This document shows, in pieces, positions 20,429 through 37,320 of a stretch of 64,000 nt of DNA. The stretch spans positions 81,788,843-81,852,842 of the forward strand of contig CM043950.1 of the NCBI GenBank assembly GCA_014529385.2, given 5' to 3'. This DNA is from Adiantum capillus-veneris. Taxonomy: Eukaryota > Streptophyta > Polypodiopsida > Polypodiales > Pteridaceae. The translations under genes were made by a program, and so were the position numbers. Each line of letters opens with the position of its first letter. Within the stretch, counting starts at the first letter, position 1. The notes beneath the pieces are model-generated. The model worked only from the letters and a program-made list of their open reading frames with translations. It had not been told where the DNA came from and made no database searches.

Positions 20429-23225
20429 GCGCGCACGCGTGCTGTCGTGCATGATCTGCCCTGCGCATTGCTAGGCCTCATATACAAGGAATCTTGCACA
20501 CAGGACGTGTGGGGGACGAAGGCGCTAATGAGGGTCAATGTCACAGGCAATATTGTTGAAGATTATGAGTGTGGGTAGGCAAGGGGGGGGGGGGAGGGGT
20601 GGGGGAGGCTAGGAAGGGATGGCTCCTGCACTAGAAGATTTTGCAGAAAAGTCGAGCAACTTTTGGTGGAGCTTGTTGGTGGAGGGCACAGGCTATGGTG
20701 TGGCAACAGAAGGGGACGGGATGGAGGGCAAGGTAGGAGGTTTAATTTGGTAGAACTAAGACCAAATCTGCAACAAATCCCTAACAAAATGACAAGGAGC
20801 AAGGATTGTTTGAGCCTCAATGATTGGAAGGTGTTTATGAGAGTGTTAAACTCACTGAGTATGGCTTTTTGTGTGTACAGGAAAGCATTGGAGAAGCATA
20901 GGCGTTAGCTATTTATTGGGCATGTCACCACGAGGGAGAGACTAACCATAGAGGGCACTGTTGTTTGTAGAAGTGATAAAGGAAGCATTAACATGTTCTG
21001 TTTTGAGTTCATGCAAAATTTTATTCTAGGGAAAAGTGGAGCACTTAATCAATCATGAGAGCTATTGTATGTTGACTACTGCCTCAAAACCACTAAAGTT
21101 TAGAGCATCCCTTAGAAGGCAATTTGAAAGACATTTTTTTCTTACCTCGGGATACAACGCATGCCATGTCTGGTGTTTAGAGCAGAGTCGTACCCAGGGC
21201 TAATGGGGGGGAGTGGGGGGAGAGCACACTCCATTCTCAGTGAACGCGAGAATGCAGAAAATAATCCTACTAGCACTCCGTGAAAGGTAGGTATTAAGCT
21301 TTACTTCCGCAAGCTCTTTCGTAGGCTACATATTTCCTATCAAAGCGGTCAGGTCACCATGCTGCAAGAGCCTACCACAAACTCAATGCAGAGGGGCTAC
21401 CGGGTTTGTAGCCTTGCCCCTACTCCCCCCATAAGCCCTGGCGCGACCCAACTCTTAGCATGAATGTAAACATTTTGATGCTTTCTTACTTGATGGGGAA
21501 GGCGTGCCCAGGAGCCCTTAGGTTCTTAACGACTGCCCATATGAGATTGCATGTGACAGGAGCATGAGGGTGCCTAGTGACTTCTCTTCTTTGTCTCTCT
21601 AGAGTTTTCCAAAGAAGGAAGCTTTAAGAGGGTCTTCCCGTAGCCCTCCGAAAGAGCCTCTGAAGGCACCCCCTAATTGAAAAAGCCTGCCGGTAGCCTC
21701 GCTTGCAATAGCAATTGAATCGAAAAGAGCCCCCGAGGGTGGTTCCAAAAAGGCCTCCTGCCTCTGAGACAGGAGATTGCATGTTTAAAGGATTGATTGT
21801 CAGTGAAACAGATCCGTTGCACCAGTGGACACCGGAACAATAACCGAACAATACCTTGTAGTCTGCTCTATGGGATTGCCTCGTCGCCACTAACGACCCG
21901 GGTCTCCTTCATTTCACAAGCTCGTGTGTTTATAGCTGTACTTTTAGCATGGCTACGAGCAGGCGCTCTAAGGCCACCATTTCTCTATTCGGCATTAACA
22001 ATGGGTGAGCCCAACATGTGGCGAGGCTTTGCATAAAATGGCTAGATCGGAGGTTCCCAAGAGTGCCGACCTAAGAGTGCCCTCCAACCTAGCGGCCCTT
22101 TCGAGTCCAACAACATTTTTGGATGACATATGGGGACGACTCTTCGACTCAATTGTGCTTTCTTTCAGTAGCTATGAGAAGGCACTCTAATAATTATACC
22201 CAGGGCTAAAACCTAAGAAAATAAGGACAAACTTGAGATTCTCCCGGTTTTTAGGTCAAAATTTGAAGCTTTTGCCCGTAGCTACACTAAAACTTGTGAA
22301 AATTTCTCGGTTTTCTTCAAGGCAAGCTCAAAATCTAACCGAGATTTTAGGATTTTAGCCAGTTAAAACACACAACACACTGCGCTTGAAACAAGAAGAC
22401 CTACTAACCATCGCCAAAACTTCCTGCAAGTTTGAAATAAGACACCAAAACCATCGCTAAATTAAGCCTTTTTTCAACACCAATGTTCTGTGTGTAAGTT
22501 ATTGGTTAACTGCTTTGAAGTAGAATAGTGTGTATCACCGCAGACGCGTATCCAGCTTAAGATTGTTCAAAGAGGAGACCACCCAATGGTAGGATCGTAA
22601 CAAATCCATACAAACATTAGAGCTAAGTTCAGATAGGAGCACTCCACCCAAATCGTCTCAGGAAGTATGCATTCCTGCTGCATATAGATTGAAGAGTTAA
22701 AGCTCAGGTTTCCAAGAGATTCATCTGAGGAGACGGTGAGAACACTTCAACACAGAATGGACCATTCAACATCATCAACAGTAAAATAGGGACTGGATGA
22801 GATTGTGCACATTGTCTTTCTGACACTGGTTTAGTTTTCCATTAGAAAACCAGACTTCTTCAACCCCAATGCTGGAGGCATTTTCGACACCAAGTTTCCA
22901 CCACAAAGTGAAGATTGTCTACAACAGACTGCAACAAGTCTTTTAAAGATCATGATGATAGCGAAAGTAGTACGAGACACATATGCACAGAAGGCCCTAC
23001 CTGCCCTGTTGTCAAAATGCAGGGTTTGGACAGAAGGATGGTCATGGCACATGTGCGGCATGCCACTTTCATAGCCTCGACACAGAATACTGACCGCTGG
23101 AACTGATTGGGGGACCTCAAAATGAAGCTGTCATCCAAAGCATGGAACTTTTACCAGTGTCATCATATCCCTAGAGGCATACGACATATTAAGCAAAAGA
23201 AGTCGTTGGCAGACATTGATGTCAA

Positions 23226-23419
23226 GGAGGATATTCGGAGCAGACAAGGATCAAAGAGCTAGACAAATGAACTATGAGAGATCGCAGACGAGAGTAAAAA
23301 ACAAAGTCAAGCATGGAAGTCTGGAGGATATTCAGAGCAGACAAGGATCAAAGAGCTAGACAAATGAACTATGAGAGATCGCAGACGAGAGTAAAAAACA
23401 AAGTCAAGCATGGAAGTCT
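23226..23419. repeat. 97-bp perfect-type tandem duplication
   Basis: The unit starting GGAGGATATTCGGAGCAGAC at 23226 is repeated immediately at 23323. I see one base difference, so the duplication is recent. It lies about 500 bp downstream of the polyubiquitin stop codon. Confidence 0.93.
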
Positions 23420-23784
23420 GCAGGAATCAAGATTTTACTTGAGAGCGCGGGGAGCAGTACCTAACCAAAGAAAGGATTACCCACCTGAACCACACACAGC
23501 TGTGCGTTTCTTTACTGCACATTTCATTCAGCTGAGAAGAAACTGCTTTATCACCTCATGGCCCAATGAGATTTAAGTAACGCCAAGCCAGTCAAACAGA
23601 TTTAAGCATAGCTTGGAATGGAAAAAAGTGTGATAACTCTTGACAAATATTTGAGAATTGACAAAGGCTTTTTTCTCAACTATCACCAAATTAAAGAATA
23701 GAAATGAAATTAATATTGAGGTTATGCAACAACATTCAACCATGGGACAGACTGAATATCCTTGCCTTGCAACACAAAGCCCTT

Positions 23785-23790
23785 TTTATT
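23785..23790 (-). terminator. Probable polyadenylation signal of the polyubiquitin gene
   Basis: AATAAA on the minus strand, about 155 nt after the stop codon. It is the nearest perfect match downstream and lies at a normal distance for a plant 3' UTR. Confidence 0.5.
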
Positions 23791-23943
23791 GACTAATCAA
23801 ACATTTCCCGTACAAAACATCCAGCTTCAATTTTCATCGCTTCCCAAGACAACCAAACACTAAGGATCACCAGAATTCACAATAGCAGGTGCCCAAAAAA
23901 AAGAACAGCACATCCAGAGTCACAGGCTCTACCACACATTCCA

Positions 23944-24990
<1,047 letters not shown>

Positions 24991-25006
24991 GGCCAAGGTA
25001 GGTCGG

Positions 25007-25019
25007 TTCCGGAAGCTTC
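25007..25019 (-). promoter_or_regulatory. Heat-shock element upstream of the polyubiquitin TATA box
   Basis: TTCcgGAAgcTTC is a perfect three-unit heat-shock factor site, about 20-30 bp upstream of the TATA box. Polyubiquitin genes are commonly heat-induced, so the site fits the gene. Whether it works here is inferred. Confidence 0.7.
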
Positions 25020-25372
25020 TCGCGGTTTGTAAGGTTGTTCGCTTGTGACGTTTCTCAAAGTTTCAAGTTAGGCTCAACAAACCGCAAGAGCACATCAAGG
25101 CTGGGTTCACACTGCACGTTCCATGCTCACTTTCTTTTAGGTGGAACACTGAGATTTGACACCCCTGATTGTGCCATTCACATTGTGCGCTTTCCACCCA
25201 CCTTGAATCCTAGATGGCATGCTGACTCATGGCCATCTCACTGCACAGGTGTTTCGAGCTAGTTACGACGTCCCCGAGTGGAACACTGGAAGCTCATCCA
25301 ATCACACAGCGGGAGAGGGAGAGAGAGAGAGAGAGAGAGAGAGTGAGAGAAACAGAGCAAGAATCGGACACA

Positions 25373-26155
25373 CGGTCCTTTTTTAGCAAAACATTGTGTA
25401 GGTATCCATCATGTGTGTGTGAACCAATACTCGGACAGGAGCTTAGCCTTCGTCGACAACGGTTTGAAGGTATCTTTAGTTACGATCAAAGTGTACCTGT
25501 ACCCTCTAATTGGGATAGAAAGGAACATAATTCAAATCATATTCTATCCATTCCACTACTGGAAAATGTCCATGTGTACACATTGCATGCACGTCTTAGA
25601 ACTCTCGACGAGTTGCTAATGCTCCACATTAATTACGTTTGGAATATGGATCCTACAAAAAGAATAAGAGAGCATACTGGGGCTTGTAGGCATTTGGTCG
25701 AGTGTGCATCTCAATGGCAAGGTGGCGGAACTTACAAAGGATAAGAGGACATCAAGTTGCACATGAGTTAAACCCAATAAAATTTGTATGGGTGGCACTA
25801 AAGCAAGGCATCCACTTTCACACCATTTTGACACTCAAAGTCGTAATGAGTATTATTTATGGAAAAAGGTTTGTAGCATGATAACTTACAACATGCGTAA
25901 TGAAGCAACCCTTTGACTTAACTGCGCTCGCGAACGAAAATGTGTTGACAAATTGCTTAGGTTTCTTAAGAATGCAAAACTAAACTCTCATGAGGTCACG
26001 TTCCTTAAGTTGACAATCGACACTATGGCTATTGGAAATATGGCTATTGGAATTTAGAGTCGAGTCGCACCCAAGGTTAACAGGGGTAGTGGGGATAAAG
26101 TTGAAACTTGGTCGCACCCACAGGCGAAGAAGCTGGAGATGATGGCTGACAAGAG
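25373..26155. other. No gene recognised
   Basis: A plus-strand frame runs to 25740 and reads more like protein than its surroundings (for example VYTLHARLRTLDELLMLH), but it begins in a microsatellite and I recognise no domain. It may be a fragment of a transposase or another decayed gene. Confidence 0.4.
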
Positions 26156-28304
<2,149 letters not shown>

Positions 28305-28315
28305 GCAACCCATCG

Positions 28316-28717
28316 CCCCTCATCCTCTCTTAGCGATGCAACCCATCGCCCCCATAAATCTACAAACTTTGACTCATATGATGCGTATTCCAGCATACTG
28401 CCCTGCTTCAACTCTGTCAACAATTGCCATAGATTCTCTGATGTTGTGCCCTCTCCAAAACGCTTGACAAAGGTTTCCCTTAATAAGTCCTACCGTTCCT
28501 TGGTTTCTTGTGCCTAGGCATTGTACCATGATCTTGCCTCCACCTTCATTAGAAGTGGGAAGATGCGCAAGCGCGAAGCATCATCATCTCTTGCAGAGAT
28601 GACACATGCTATTTTCAAGTTGTCTAGAAAGTCTGTAGCATCCTCGCCCACCTTACCAGTAAAGGTTGGAAATGCTACACTTGCCATGATTACTGAGAGA
28701 GAGCTAGAAAGACACAC
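28316..28717 (-). pseudogene. Truncated gag N-terminus (left copy)
   Basis: Equivalent to the first ~120 codons of the gag at 31422-33516, including FPTFTGKVGEDATDFLDNLK. A Leu codon has become TAG at 28514-28516. The gene is cut at about 28316 against duplication block A. It follows an LTR in the same orientation, as if a second element body once continued to the left. Confidence 0.85.
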
Positions 28718-30234
28718 TTCTTAACTTGCAAATTTTTTTTCTTCTTTACAAGGAGGCGCGTATACCCTATTATACTAGGACATAGATTAAAACTTCAAAC
28801 GGTACATTGCCTTATACCAAAGGTAAAACAAATGGCTGATCTGATGCCAGAACCTCAAAAAACCGCTCCCCACCCGACATGGTGTCAGTGAAAAAAATAG
28901 ACCCGGTGGCCTCTACACCAAGACTATGCACAATGGCCTCATCATGGGGAATACACAATAGGGGCACCACCTAGCAAGATATGCGGCTAGGATGCATACA
29001 TGTACACAATGAAGCATGCACGGAAAACAATTTCAAGATCCACGCCCAAATGTGGAATGGGGTGGTCGGAGAATAAGGTGAGAGGAGTGGTGAGTGAGTG
29101 AGAATGGGCTCGCTACGCGTGCATGTAGTAAGGAAGATAACGAGGTCAGGGATACATGCAAGTATGCTCGCTTCTCATACAAAAGGTGGCGAATCCGCAC
29201 ACCTCAATATGGAAGTAGCAAGATGATAGGAATATGAGAGGGAGAGAGAGTGTGTGTGTATGGTGGCGAATCCGCACACCTTTACATAAGCAGAAAAAAA
29301 ATGGCAAGGAACAAGCATATACCGTACTCACAATGAGATGTATCCAAAGCGACACAAAGTATGGCACCAAGATGGAGTGTATTGATTGCTTGCAAAAGAT
29401 GAATACAATAGGTAGCGTATGGCAGGAAAATGAGAAGGGAACAAGATCGTAGGAGGCATAATGGAGAGATGGGAGTTGATGGCGAGGAATATCATGAGTG
29501 TGTCCACCCTTCTTCTTCTTGAAATTGTGCCTTCAACCCTTAATTACAAGTGGTGTGGAGGTGTGGTGCTCATCTTTTGTGCATGGTGATGGTGATGATG
29601 ATGGTGTTGTGATTATGTGATTAGGGTTCATGCTACAAGCATGTAGCACAAGAGTGTGTATGGATAGGTGTGTGTGTGTGTGTGTTCTCCCCCCCAAGTG
29701 AGCTCTCATGGCCTCCTTATATAGGGAAGGAGGGAAGGATTTTAGCAATATTTCTATTTGAGGTGAGTGTCCCACTTTGGTGACTAGGAAAATGGGGTGC
29801 ATGTGACTGTGGCTCCCATCTTGTCTCCTCATTATTTAAAATACCAGAGTCAATAGAGAGAGAAAAAGAGAGAATGTGGGTAGAATGTAGAGGATAGGAA
29901 ATATTTACAATAGTCTAGCTTTGGATAGACATAAGCTTATTAGGGAGAGAAGAGAGAGGTAAGAAAATTATAAGAGAGGTTGTCGAAGGTGGATATTTGT
30001 TGATGAGGATGGATTCTCCAAAAATGGTGATAGAATTACTCTAGACTAGCCAAGACCTCATTAAAAGAGCCTTGTCTCTTGTAATCATGCTTGAAGACTT
30101 GTAGAACCATAGCCATTCTAGAAGGAAGAAAAGTGGGGATGGCCTGTGTCACCATTACACGAGAAAACTGGGGTCCACTACAAAAATCATATCTCCGTGT
30201 TCATAACTCCAAAAATTCTAAAAAAAAATTGAGC
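28316..30234 (-). repeat. 1919-bp direct repeat, left copy (LTR plus gag start)
   Basis: Matches 33145-35063 over exactly the same length with only scattered substitutions. On the minus strand it holds most of an LTR followed by the leader and the start of gag. Confidence 0.93.
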
Positions 30235-30807
30235 TAAAAGTTGAGATCACGAGCTACATCTTTCATGTTGAACGCTCCTTCAGATTCGGGGTTCTTCTTT
30301 ACTTAAAAAATTCAGCCAAATAATGTATTATTTGTGGCTGCAAAAGTCTTTTGGTGGTCCCCTTTGAGTGGACTTCTCTCTTGCCTTCAAGTGTAAGCTC
30401 CTTCATGTGTATGAAAACATGACCTAGAGTGTTGAAAAGATTGGCAATCATCTAGATGGAGGTTTTTTTTTTTGAAATTTGAAAGTGGGGTTGAGGTTTG
30501 AAAATGAAAACTAGTGAATAAAATATTTGGTAGAGTGGAATAATATACATACATGAAAAAAATATATTAAAAAATACTAAAATATATATATTTAATATTT
30601 TTAAGGTCAAAAGAGAGATCAATAAAGAAAGCTTACTTATTATGCTACATCGTGATTGATTAGCATAAGTATTATTTATTTAATAAAGGCTAAAACGTTA
30701 GTGAAAAAGGGAAGAAAAAATCAAAAGTAACTTATATAATAGGAAATATTTTTGGTAAAAGAGAAAAAAATATGGGGGGGTTCCCATGCATGGAAAAGCA
30801 TGCCTCA
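28842..30807 (-). mobile_element. Probable LTR downstream of the gag-protease ORF (limits approximate)
   Basis: On the minus strand a polypurine-like stretch, CTTAGGGGGAGGGC (30811-30824), precedes TGAGGCATGC, taken as the LTR start at 30807. The end is placed near 28842, where the minus strand reads GGCATCA. The TGA-GCC ends are weakly inverted. I found no convincing primer-binding site next to it: a TGGCATCAGATC resembling the initiator-Met type overlaps the proposed end. The right-hand copy lacks the first ~570 bp because it is cut at 35063. Confidence 0.5.
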
Positions 30808-31418
30808 TTAGCCCTCCCCCTAAGGCTAGAGGTATTCATGCCTCTAGCTCTATTCTTGAGCATGTTGAAATAGAGTAGTATTTCTCCTTGGTGGCTGGTA
30901 GATCCTTGTAGGGAATAATGGATCCCTTGGAAGCATGAAGCTCCCCAAAGTTCTTTTCGGTGTCCACCTGGGTCCCACACTAAGCGTAAATCCATTGTAT
31001 GCAATAAGGTCCTCTTCAGAAGATCACACTTATAATGATTCTTGAGTCCACAAGCTGCACAAGAATTAACTCTTGCATAAGTGATAGAAGGTATGGAAAG
31101 AACTTGATCATTCCTTGAAAGTATTCCAAAGCGGGACCATGCATGGCTTCCTCGTCCAGACACATAGCCAAAAGGGAGTAAGAAACCATAATCCTCATAT
31201 CTTGCTTGTTTTCCTTCTTCATGCCAAATTAATAGAGACCTGTTGCCCACATGGATAGATTGCATGGTTGATGCCTGTTGCACAAGAGAGCCCACCATGT
31301 ACAAAAGATAAATTGCAAACCACATTTTGAAAAATGACTCCATGTTACCACTAGTTTGCAAAACCATTCTTCCTTGATTGGTGTGTCCTAGATTGATTCC
31401 ACTGGTAGTTGATGTCAA
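30732..31418 (-). other. 228-codon in-frame extension after the gag-protease stop; unknown protein
   Basis: The frame is the same as that of the upstream gag-protease ORF, separated from it by one TAA at 31422-31424. It has no ATG at its start, so it would be made only by readthrough or if the stop is a mutation. Near residue 32 it has a hydrophobic stretch, MWFAIYLLYMVGSLV, that could be a membrane segment. Further on come CAACGLKNHYKCDLL and a basic C-terminus that runs over the polypurine tract into the LTR. It sits where envelope-like ORFs occur in some plant LTR elements, but I see no family signature. It may be no more than non-coding sequence lacking stops. Confidence 0.35.
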
Positions 31419-31421
31419 TCC

Positions 31422-33516
31422 TTACACTCTTGTCGCAACCCAACTTAAAGAGCTTCCCAAATTAATGTTACACACAATGTTCACAGTTAGAAAGGCAAAC
31501 CTAAAGTGCCAGTAGACCTCAATTGCATTTCTCTGCATGAGTCTTTCACCAATCTCGTGCCATAGGGGTAGTTGAAGTGTCTTCACCACTTTCACATGTG
31601 GTTGCAAATTTGAAGGGTCCACCTTGTTGTGGTTGAATGTGAGGCCCATTACCTCAATGGAGCTATCACTTCCTTCACTCCCTGTTGACTCCTCCTCTGA
31701 AGTGGTTGAAGATTCACCACTAGAAAACTCATCCTCGGAGGTTTCTAGATCCATGTCGCGTTGTTGACCTATCTTCATGTCGTAAAGTATTGGCCTCCCT
31801 TTTGCATCCTTCATCTGGATTATGCCGGTGTCCCAGTCCTGCTTAGCTCTCATAGCCATAAGCCAAGGCCTCCCTAGAATGATAGGATAGCCCTCCCCTT
31901 TGTGTGGCATGACAAAGATGTCCACATCTACCTCGGTGTTGAATGCCTTTATCCTAACTGCATTTATGACACCAACACATTGAACTTTTAAATTATTTGC
32001 CATTTTGGCTCGGCATGGTGCCGGCCGACTCACCTCTAAACCCAAACGGTGCATCATTTTTTCACTCATGACGCATATTTGTGCGCCACCATCGATGTAG
32101 ATATTGGAGATGTGTTGCCCTTTGATGTAAGCATCCATCACTGGTAGTATGTCGTCTAGATTCCTCCCAGAGATAGCCCCAGCTATCTTTGGCTTTGGTC
32201 GCCTCGTGTTAACCATCTTTGTCCATTGTCTCCTCACCCTAGGTGCTAGGTGGAGTAACTGGGGCCAGGTGATTTTTGGGCCCTGCACAGAAACATCTTG
32301 AACCAAATCATATGGTTTAGAACATTCACCCAAAGAGAAATCTACAATGTCAATTTTACGTCGTGACTTGGACGGCTTTTTGCTAGATTCCCCTTTATTC
32401 TTCATCTTTTCTTCCTTTTGAGAAGATTCACCATGCCTAGCGCGTTTTACCCCAATGGCATCTACTCCTTTAACCTTGGTCTTATCCTCCTCCACTTTCT
32501 TCTTTCCCTTACCTTCAAGATTGATGACGCTTACTGTTTGATTGCCAATTGGTGGTGGGGGTAAGGGTGGAATGAGAAATTGTGGTGGTGGTGGTGGTGG
32601 TTGTGGTTGAATCGGTGGTTGTAAGATTTGCACGGGTGGTGCTTGTCGTGGTGCCCTCGGTGGTGGTGGTCTTGCTCTCGGTGGTGAAACCTGGTTTTGC
32701 CTGGCTCCTCTGTTGAAATTTTGCCTCCTTGGGTGTGGACAGTAGTACATGCCATGACCATCCTCCCCACAATTGTAGCAGTGGTATTCTTGGTTTTGCC
32801 TTCGTTGTCCTCTCCCTTGCTCTTGGTTGCGATTGTGTGCATGCCCTTGTTGTATCAAATGGACTGAGAGATTCTCAAGTTGATTGGTGATTCGGTTGAG
32901 CAGGTCTTGCTGATCTTCAATTGGTTCTTGTGGTTGAATCCTCTGGGCGACTGCTGTAGGTGGTGCTAGAGGTGGTTGGGTCCTAACGGCTTCCTCTCCA
33001 TCGATATTGCTGGCTTGTAGGTGCAACTTCTTGTCTTTAAGGCGGGCCACTTCAACTGCTAGCTCATACGTAGCAGGACACCTTCTCTTTAAGAGTTGGC
33101 CATAACCCAGCCACAAACCGATCCTTCTTTAGGAAATCAGGTGCCCCCTCATCCTCTCTTAGCGATGCAACCCATCGCCCCCATAAATCTACAAACTTTG
33201 ACTCATATGATGCGTATTCCAGCATACTGCCCTGCTTCAACTCTGTCAACAATTGCCATAGATTCTCTGATGTTGTGCCCTCTCCAAAACGCTTGACAAA
33301 GGTTTCCCTTAATAAGTCCCACCGTTCCTTGGTTTCTTGTGCCAAGGCATTGTACCATGATCTTGCCTCCACCTTCATTAGAAGTGGGAAGATGCGCAAG
33401 CGCGAAGCATCATCATCTCTTGCAGAGATGACACATGCTATTTTCAAGTTGTCTAGAAAGTCTGTAGCATCCTCGCCCACCTTACCAGTAAAGGTTGGAA
33501 ATGCTACACTTGCCAT
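31422..33516 (-). pseudogene. Gag-protease polyprotein of a gypsy-like LTR element (one frameshift)
   Basis: Starts at an ATG (33514-33516) as MASVAFPTFTGKVGEDATDF. The first ~145 codons form a retrotransposon gag domain, with ARSWYNALAQETKERWDLL and FVKRFG. A frameshift between 33064 and 33116 moves the rest to a second frame. Then come a glutamine-rich region, a CCHC zinc knuckle, CYNCGEDGHGMYYC (near 32740-32790), a long proline-rich stretch, and a basic Lys/Glu segment. An aspartic protease follows, with IYIDGGAQICVM (near 32090) and PIILGRPWLMAM. The C-terminus is acidic and Ser/Glu-rich. No RT, RNase H or integrase follows before the polypurine tract, so it would have to be copied by another element's enzymes. 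Only one lesion is visible over nearly 700 codons, so its inactivation is recent. Confidence 0.92.
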
Positions 33517-35063
33517 GATTACTGAGAGAGAGCTAGAAAGACACACTTCTTAACTTGCAAATTTTTTTTCTTCTTTACAAGGAGGCGCGTATACCCTATT
33601 ATACTAGGACATAGATTAAAACTTCAAACGGTACATTGCCTTGTACCAAAGGTAAAACAAATGGCTGATCTGATGCCAGAACCTCAAAAAACCGCTCCCC
33701 ACCCGGCATGGTGTCAGTGAAAAAAATAGACCCGGTGGCCTCTACACCAAGACTATGCACAATGGCCTCATCATGGGGAATACACAATAGGGGCACCACC
33801 TAGCAAGATATGCGGCTAGGATGCATACATGTACACAATGAAGCATGCACGGAAAACAATTTCAAGATCCACGCCCAAATGTGGAATGGGGTGGTCGGAG
33901 AATAAGGTGAGAGGAGTGGTGAGTGAGTGAGAATGGGCTCGCTACGCGTGCATGTAGTAAGGAAGATAACGAGGTCAGGGATACATGCAAGTATGTTCGC
34001 TTCTCATACAAAAGGTGGCGAATCCGCACACCTCAATATGGAAGTAGCAAGATGATAGGAATATGAGAGGGAGAGAGTGTGTGTGTGTATGGTGGCGAAT
34101 CCGCACACCTTTACATAAGCAGAAAAAAAATGGCAAGGAACAAGCATATACCGTACTCACAATGAGATGTATCCAAAGCGACACAAAGTATGGCACCAAG
34201 ATGGAGTGTATTGATTGCTTGCAAAAGATGAATACAATAGGTAGCGTATGGCAGGAAAATGAGAAGGGAACAAGATCGTAGGAGGCATAATGGAGAGATG
34301 GGAGTTGATGGCGAGGAATATCATGAGTGTGTCCACCCTTCTTCTTCTTGAAATTGTGCCTTCAACCCTTAATTACAAGTGGTGTGGAGGTGTGGTGCTC
34401 ATCTTTTGTGCATGGTGATGGTGATGATGATGGTGTTGTGATTATGTGATTAGGGTTCATGCTACAAGCATGTAGCACAAGAGTGTGTATGGATAGGTGT
34501 GTGTGTGTGTATGTTCTCCCCCCCAAGTGAGCTCTCATGGCCTCCTTATATAGGGAAGGAGGGAAGGATTTTAGCAATATTTCTATTTGAGGTGAGTGTC
34601 CCACTTTGGTGACTAGGAAAATGGGGTGCATGTGACTGTGGCTCCCATCTTGTCTCCTCATTATTTAAAATACCAGAGTCAATAGAGAGAGAAAAAGAGA
34701 GAATGTGGGTAGGATGTAGAGGATAGGAAATATTTACAATAGTCTAGCTTTGGATAGACATAAGCTTATTAGGGAGAGAAGAGAGAGGTAAGAAAATTAT
34801 AAGAGAGGTTGTCGAAGGTGGATATTTGTTGATGAGGATGGATTCTCCAAAAATGGTGATAGAATTACTCTAGACTAGCCAAGACCTCATTAAAAGAGCC
34901 TTGTCTCTTGTAATCATGCTTGAAGACTTGTAGAACCATAGCCATTCTAGAAGGAAGAAAAGTGGGGATGGCCTGTGTCACCATTACACGAGAAAACTGG
35001 GGTCCACTACAAAAATCATATCTCCGTGTTCATAACTCCAAAAATTCTGAAAAAAAATTGAGC
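33145..35063 (-). repeat. 1919-bp direct repeat, right copy (truncated 5' LTR plus gag start)
   Basis: The right-hand partner of 28316-30234. On the minus strand it lies upstream of and overlaps the gag start, so it acts as the 5' LTR and leader of the element. It stops abruptly at 35063 against duplication block E. Confidence 0.93.
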
Positions 35064-35067
35064 CTCA

Positions 35068-36329
<1,262 letters not shown>

Positions 36330-36769
36330 ACGAGGCTTTTCCTGTCACCATTTTTCCCTTCCCTCCTTTCACTCAATAGGCTCCACGAGTGGTGCTTCCC
36401 TTTCTGATGATGTTGGCGGCTTGGCCAGGCTTGCAGCTCGTCTTTAGGGCCCGCTCACGATCTCGATGGGATTGCTCGCAATGGTGAGCTTGCATGGTGC
36501 GGCCATACCTGGATTACTTTTCAGCAACGATTGCTGACATACTTCTCTGCTAACACTTACCCATCCACTGCCCCTTTATTAAGGTGAGGGCTCTTCTCCC
36601 TTCACTTAGACTTGGGTTTTTTCTATCTTTTTCCTTTTAGCATACAGGAAAAGCAGTTTTTTTTTTTTTGGCATACTATCCCATGCTACATTAAAAACGG
36701 TCGACTTGGTGGTATTGGGTTAAAAAAAAGAAGGGGGAAAGTGAGAATAGGAAGACATTGGAGTTGTGC

Positions 36770-37320
36770 TTAGCTTTCCCCTGCCACTTTGGAGATTGAT
36801 TTACTTCTGCTCACAAGTTCTATATTTAAACTCACAATCTCTGTTTTACATAATCTCTTACTCTGTATTGGAAGATTGGATGGATTCTTGAGAAATGATT
36901 TCAAGTTTTGAGTTACAATACCATAAGAAAGTGATTTGTTGCTATGAGTGGTTAGTGGGTTTGAATGATTGGAAAACTTTCTTACCTCGGGGTTGATTTT
37001 CCTCTTCATAGATAAAACTCTGATTTTTTTGCTCCTGATCCTGTTCACTTGGTAATCTAGTTCTAAAGGAGTTGTGGTTTTACTGGAAATACATACATAC
37101 ATCTCATTGATAATACCATGATTATCTATTGTTATCTGGTTCAATCTGTCTATTGAGGTGGGTGAATTACTGGACACTCGTTTGTATTTTGGAGGGTTAT
37201 GTGGTGGTTCATACTCTTCTAGAGAGTTACATGGGGATTCTTTTGAGAAATGATTTTGGCTTACATACAAAACCATTGGAAGTAATTTGCTACTGAAATC
37301 TAAGCTTGGAAATTGCAGGT
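36770..37320 (-). pseudogene. Unrecognised ORF of ~180 codons with internal repeats
   Basis: An open minus-strand frame runs from about 37320 (NLQFPSLDFSSKLLP) to a stop at 36770. It is rich in Ser, Asn and Lys, and I recognise no domain. The phrase ITIDNHGIINEMY has a diverged relative, ITIDSHGIIRKLYES, just upstream, followed by stops, and the surrounding DNA also repeats at about 250 bp. It could be a decayed gag part with internal duplication, or chance. Confidence 0.3.

Larger units (their letters stand above)
16953..23225. other. 6-kb stretch without a recognised gene
   Basis: No frame longer than about 200 codons occurs and none resembles a known domain. It contains a degenerate short-period repeat (17380-17860), microsatellites, two long G runs, a four-copy 40-bp repeat and a possible MITE, listed separately. 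The longest frames near 20000-20500 are translations of G and CT tracts and are not genes. Confidence 0.55.

Noticed and set aside
19752-20578. Overlapping frames of 150-210 codons on both strands
   Set aside because: They translate a G homopolymer and a CT tract. The rest has no domain, and frames on opposite strands are equally open.
31016-31222. Separate small frame inside the extension after gag-protease
   Set aside because: It overlaps the longer in-frame extension in another frame and lacks any coding features of its own.
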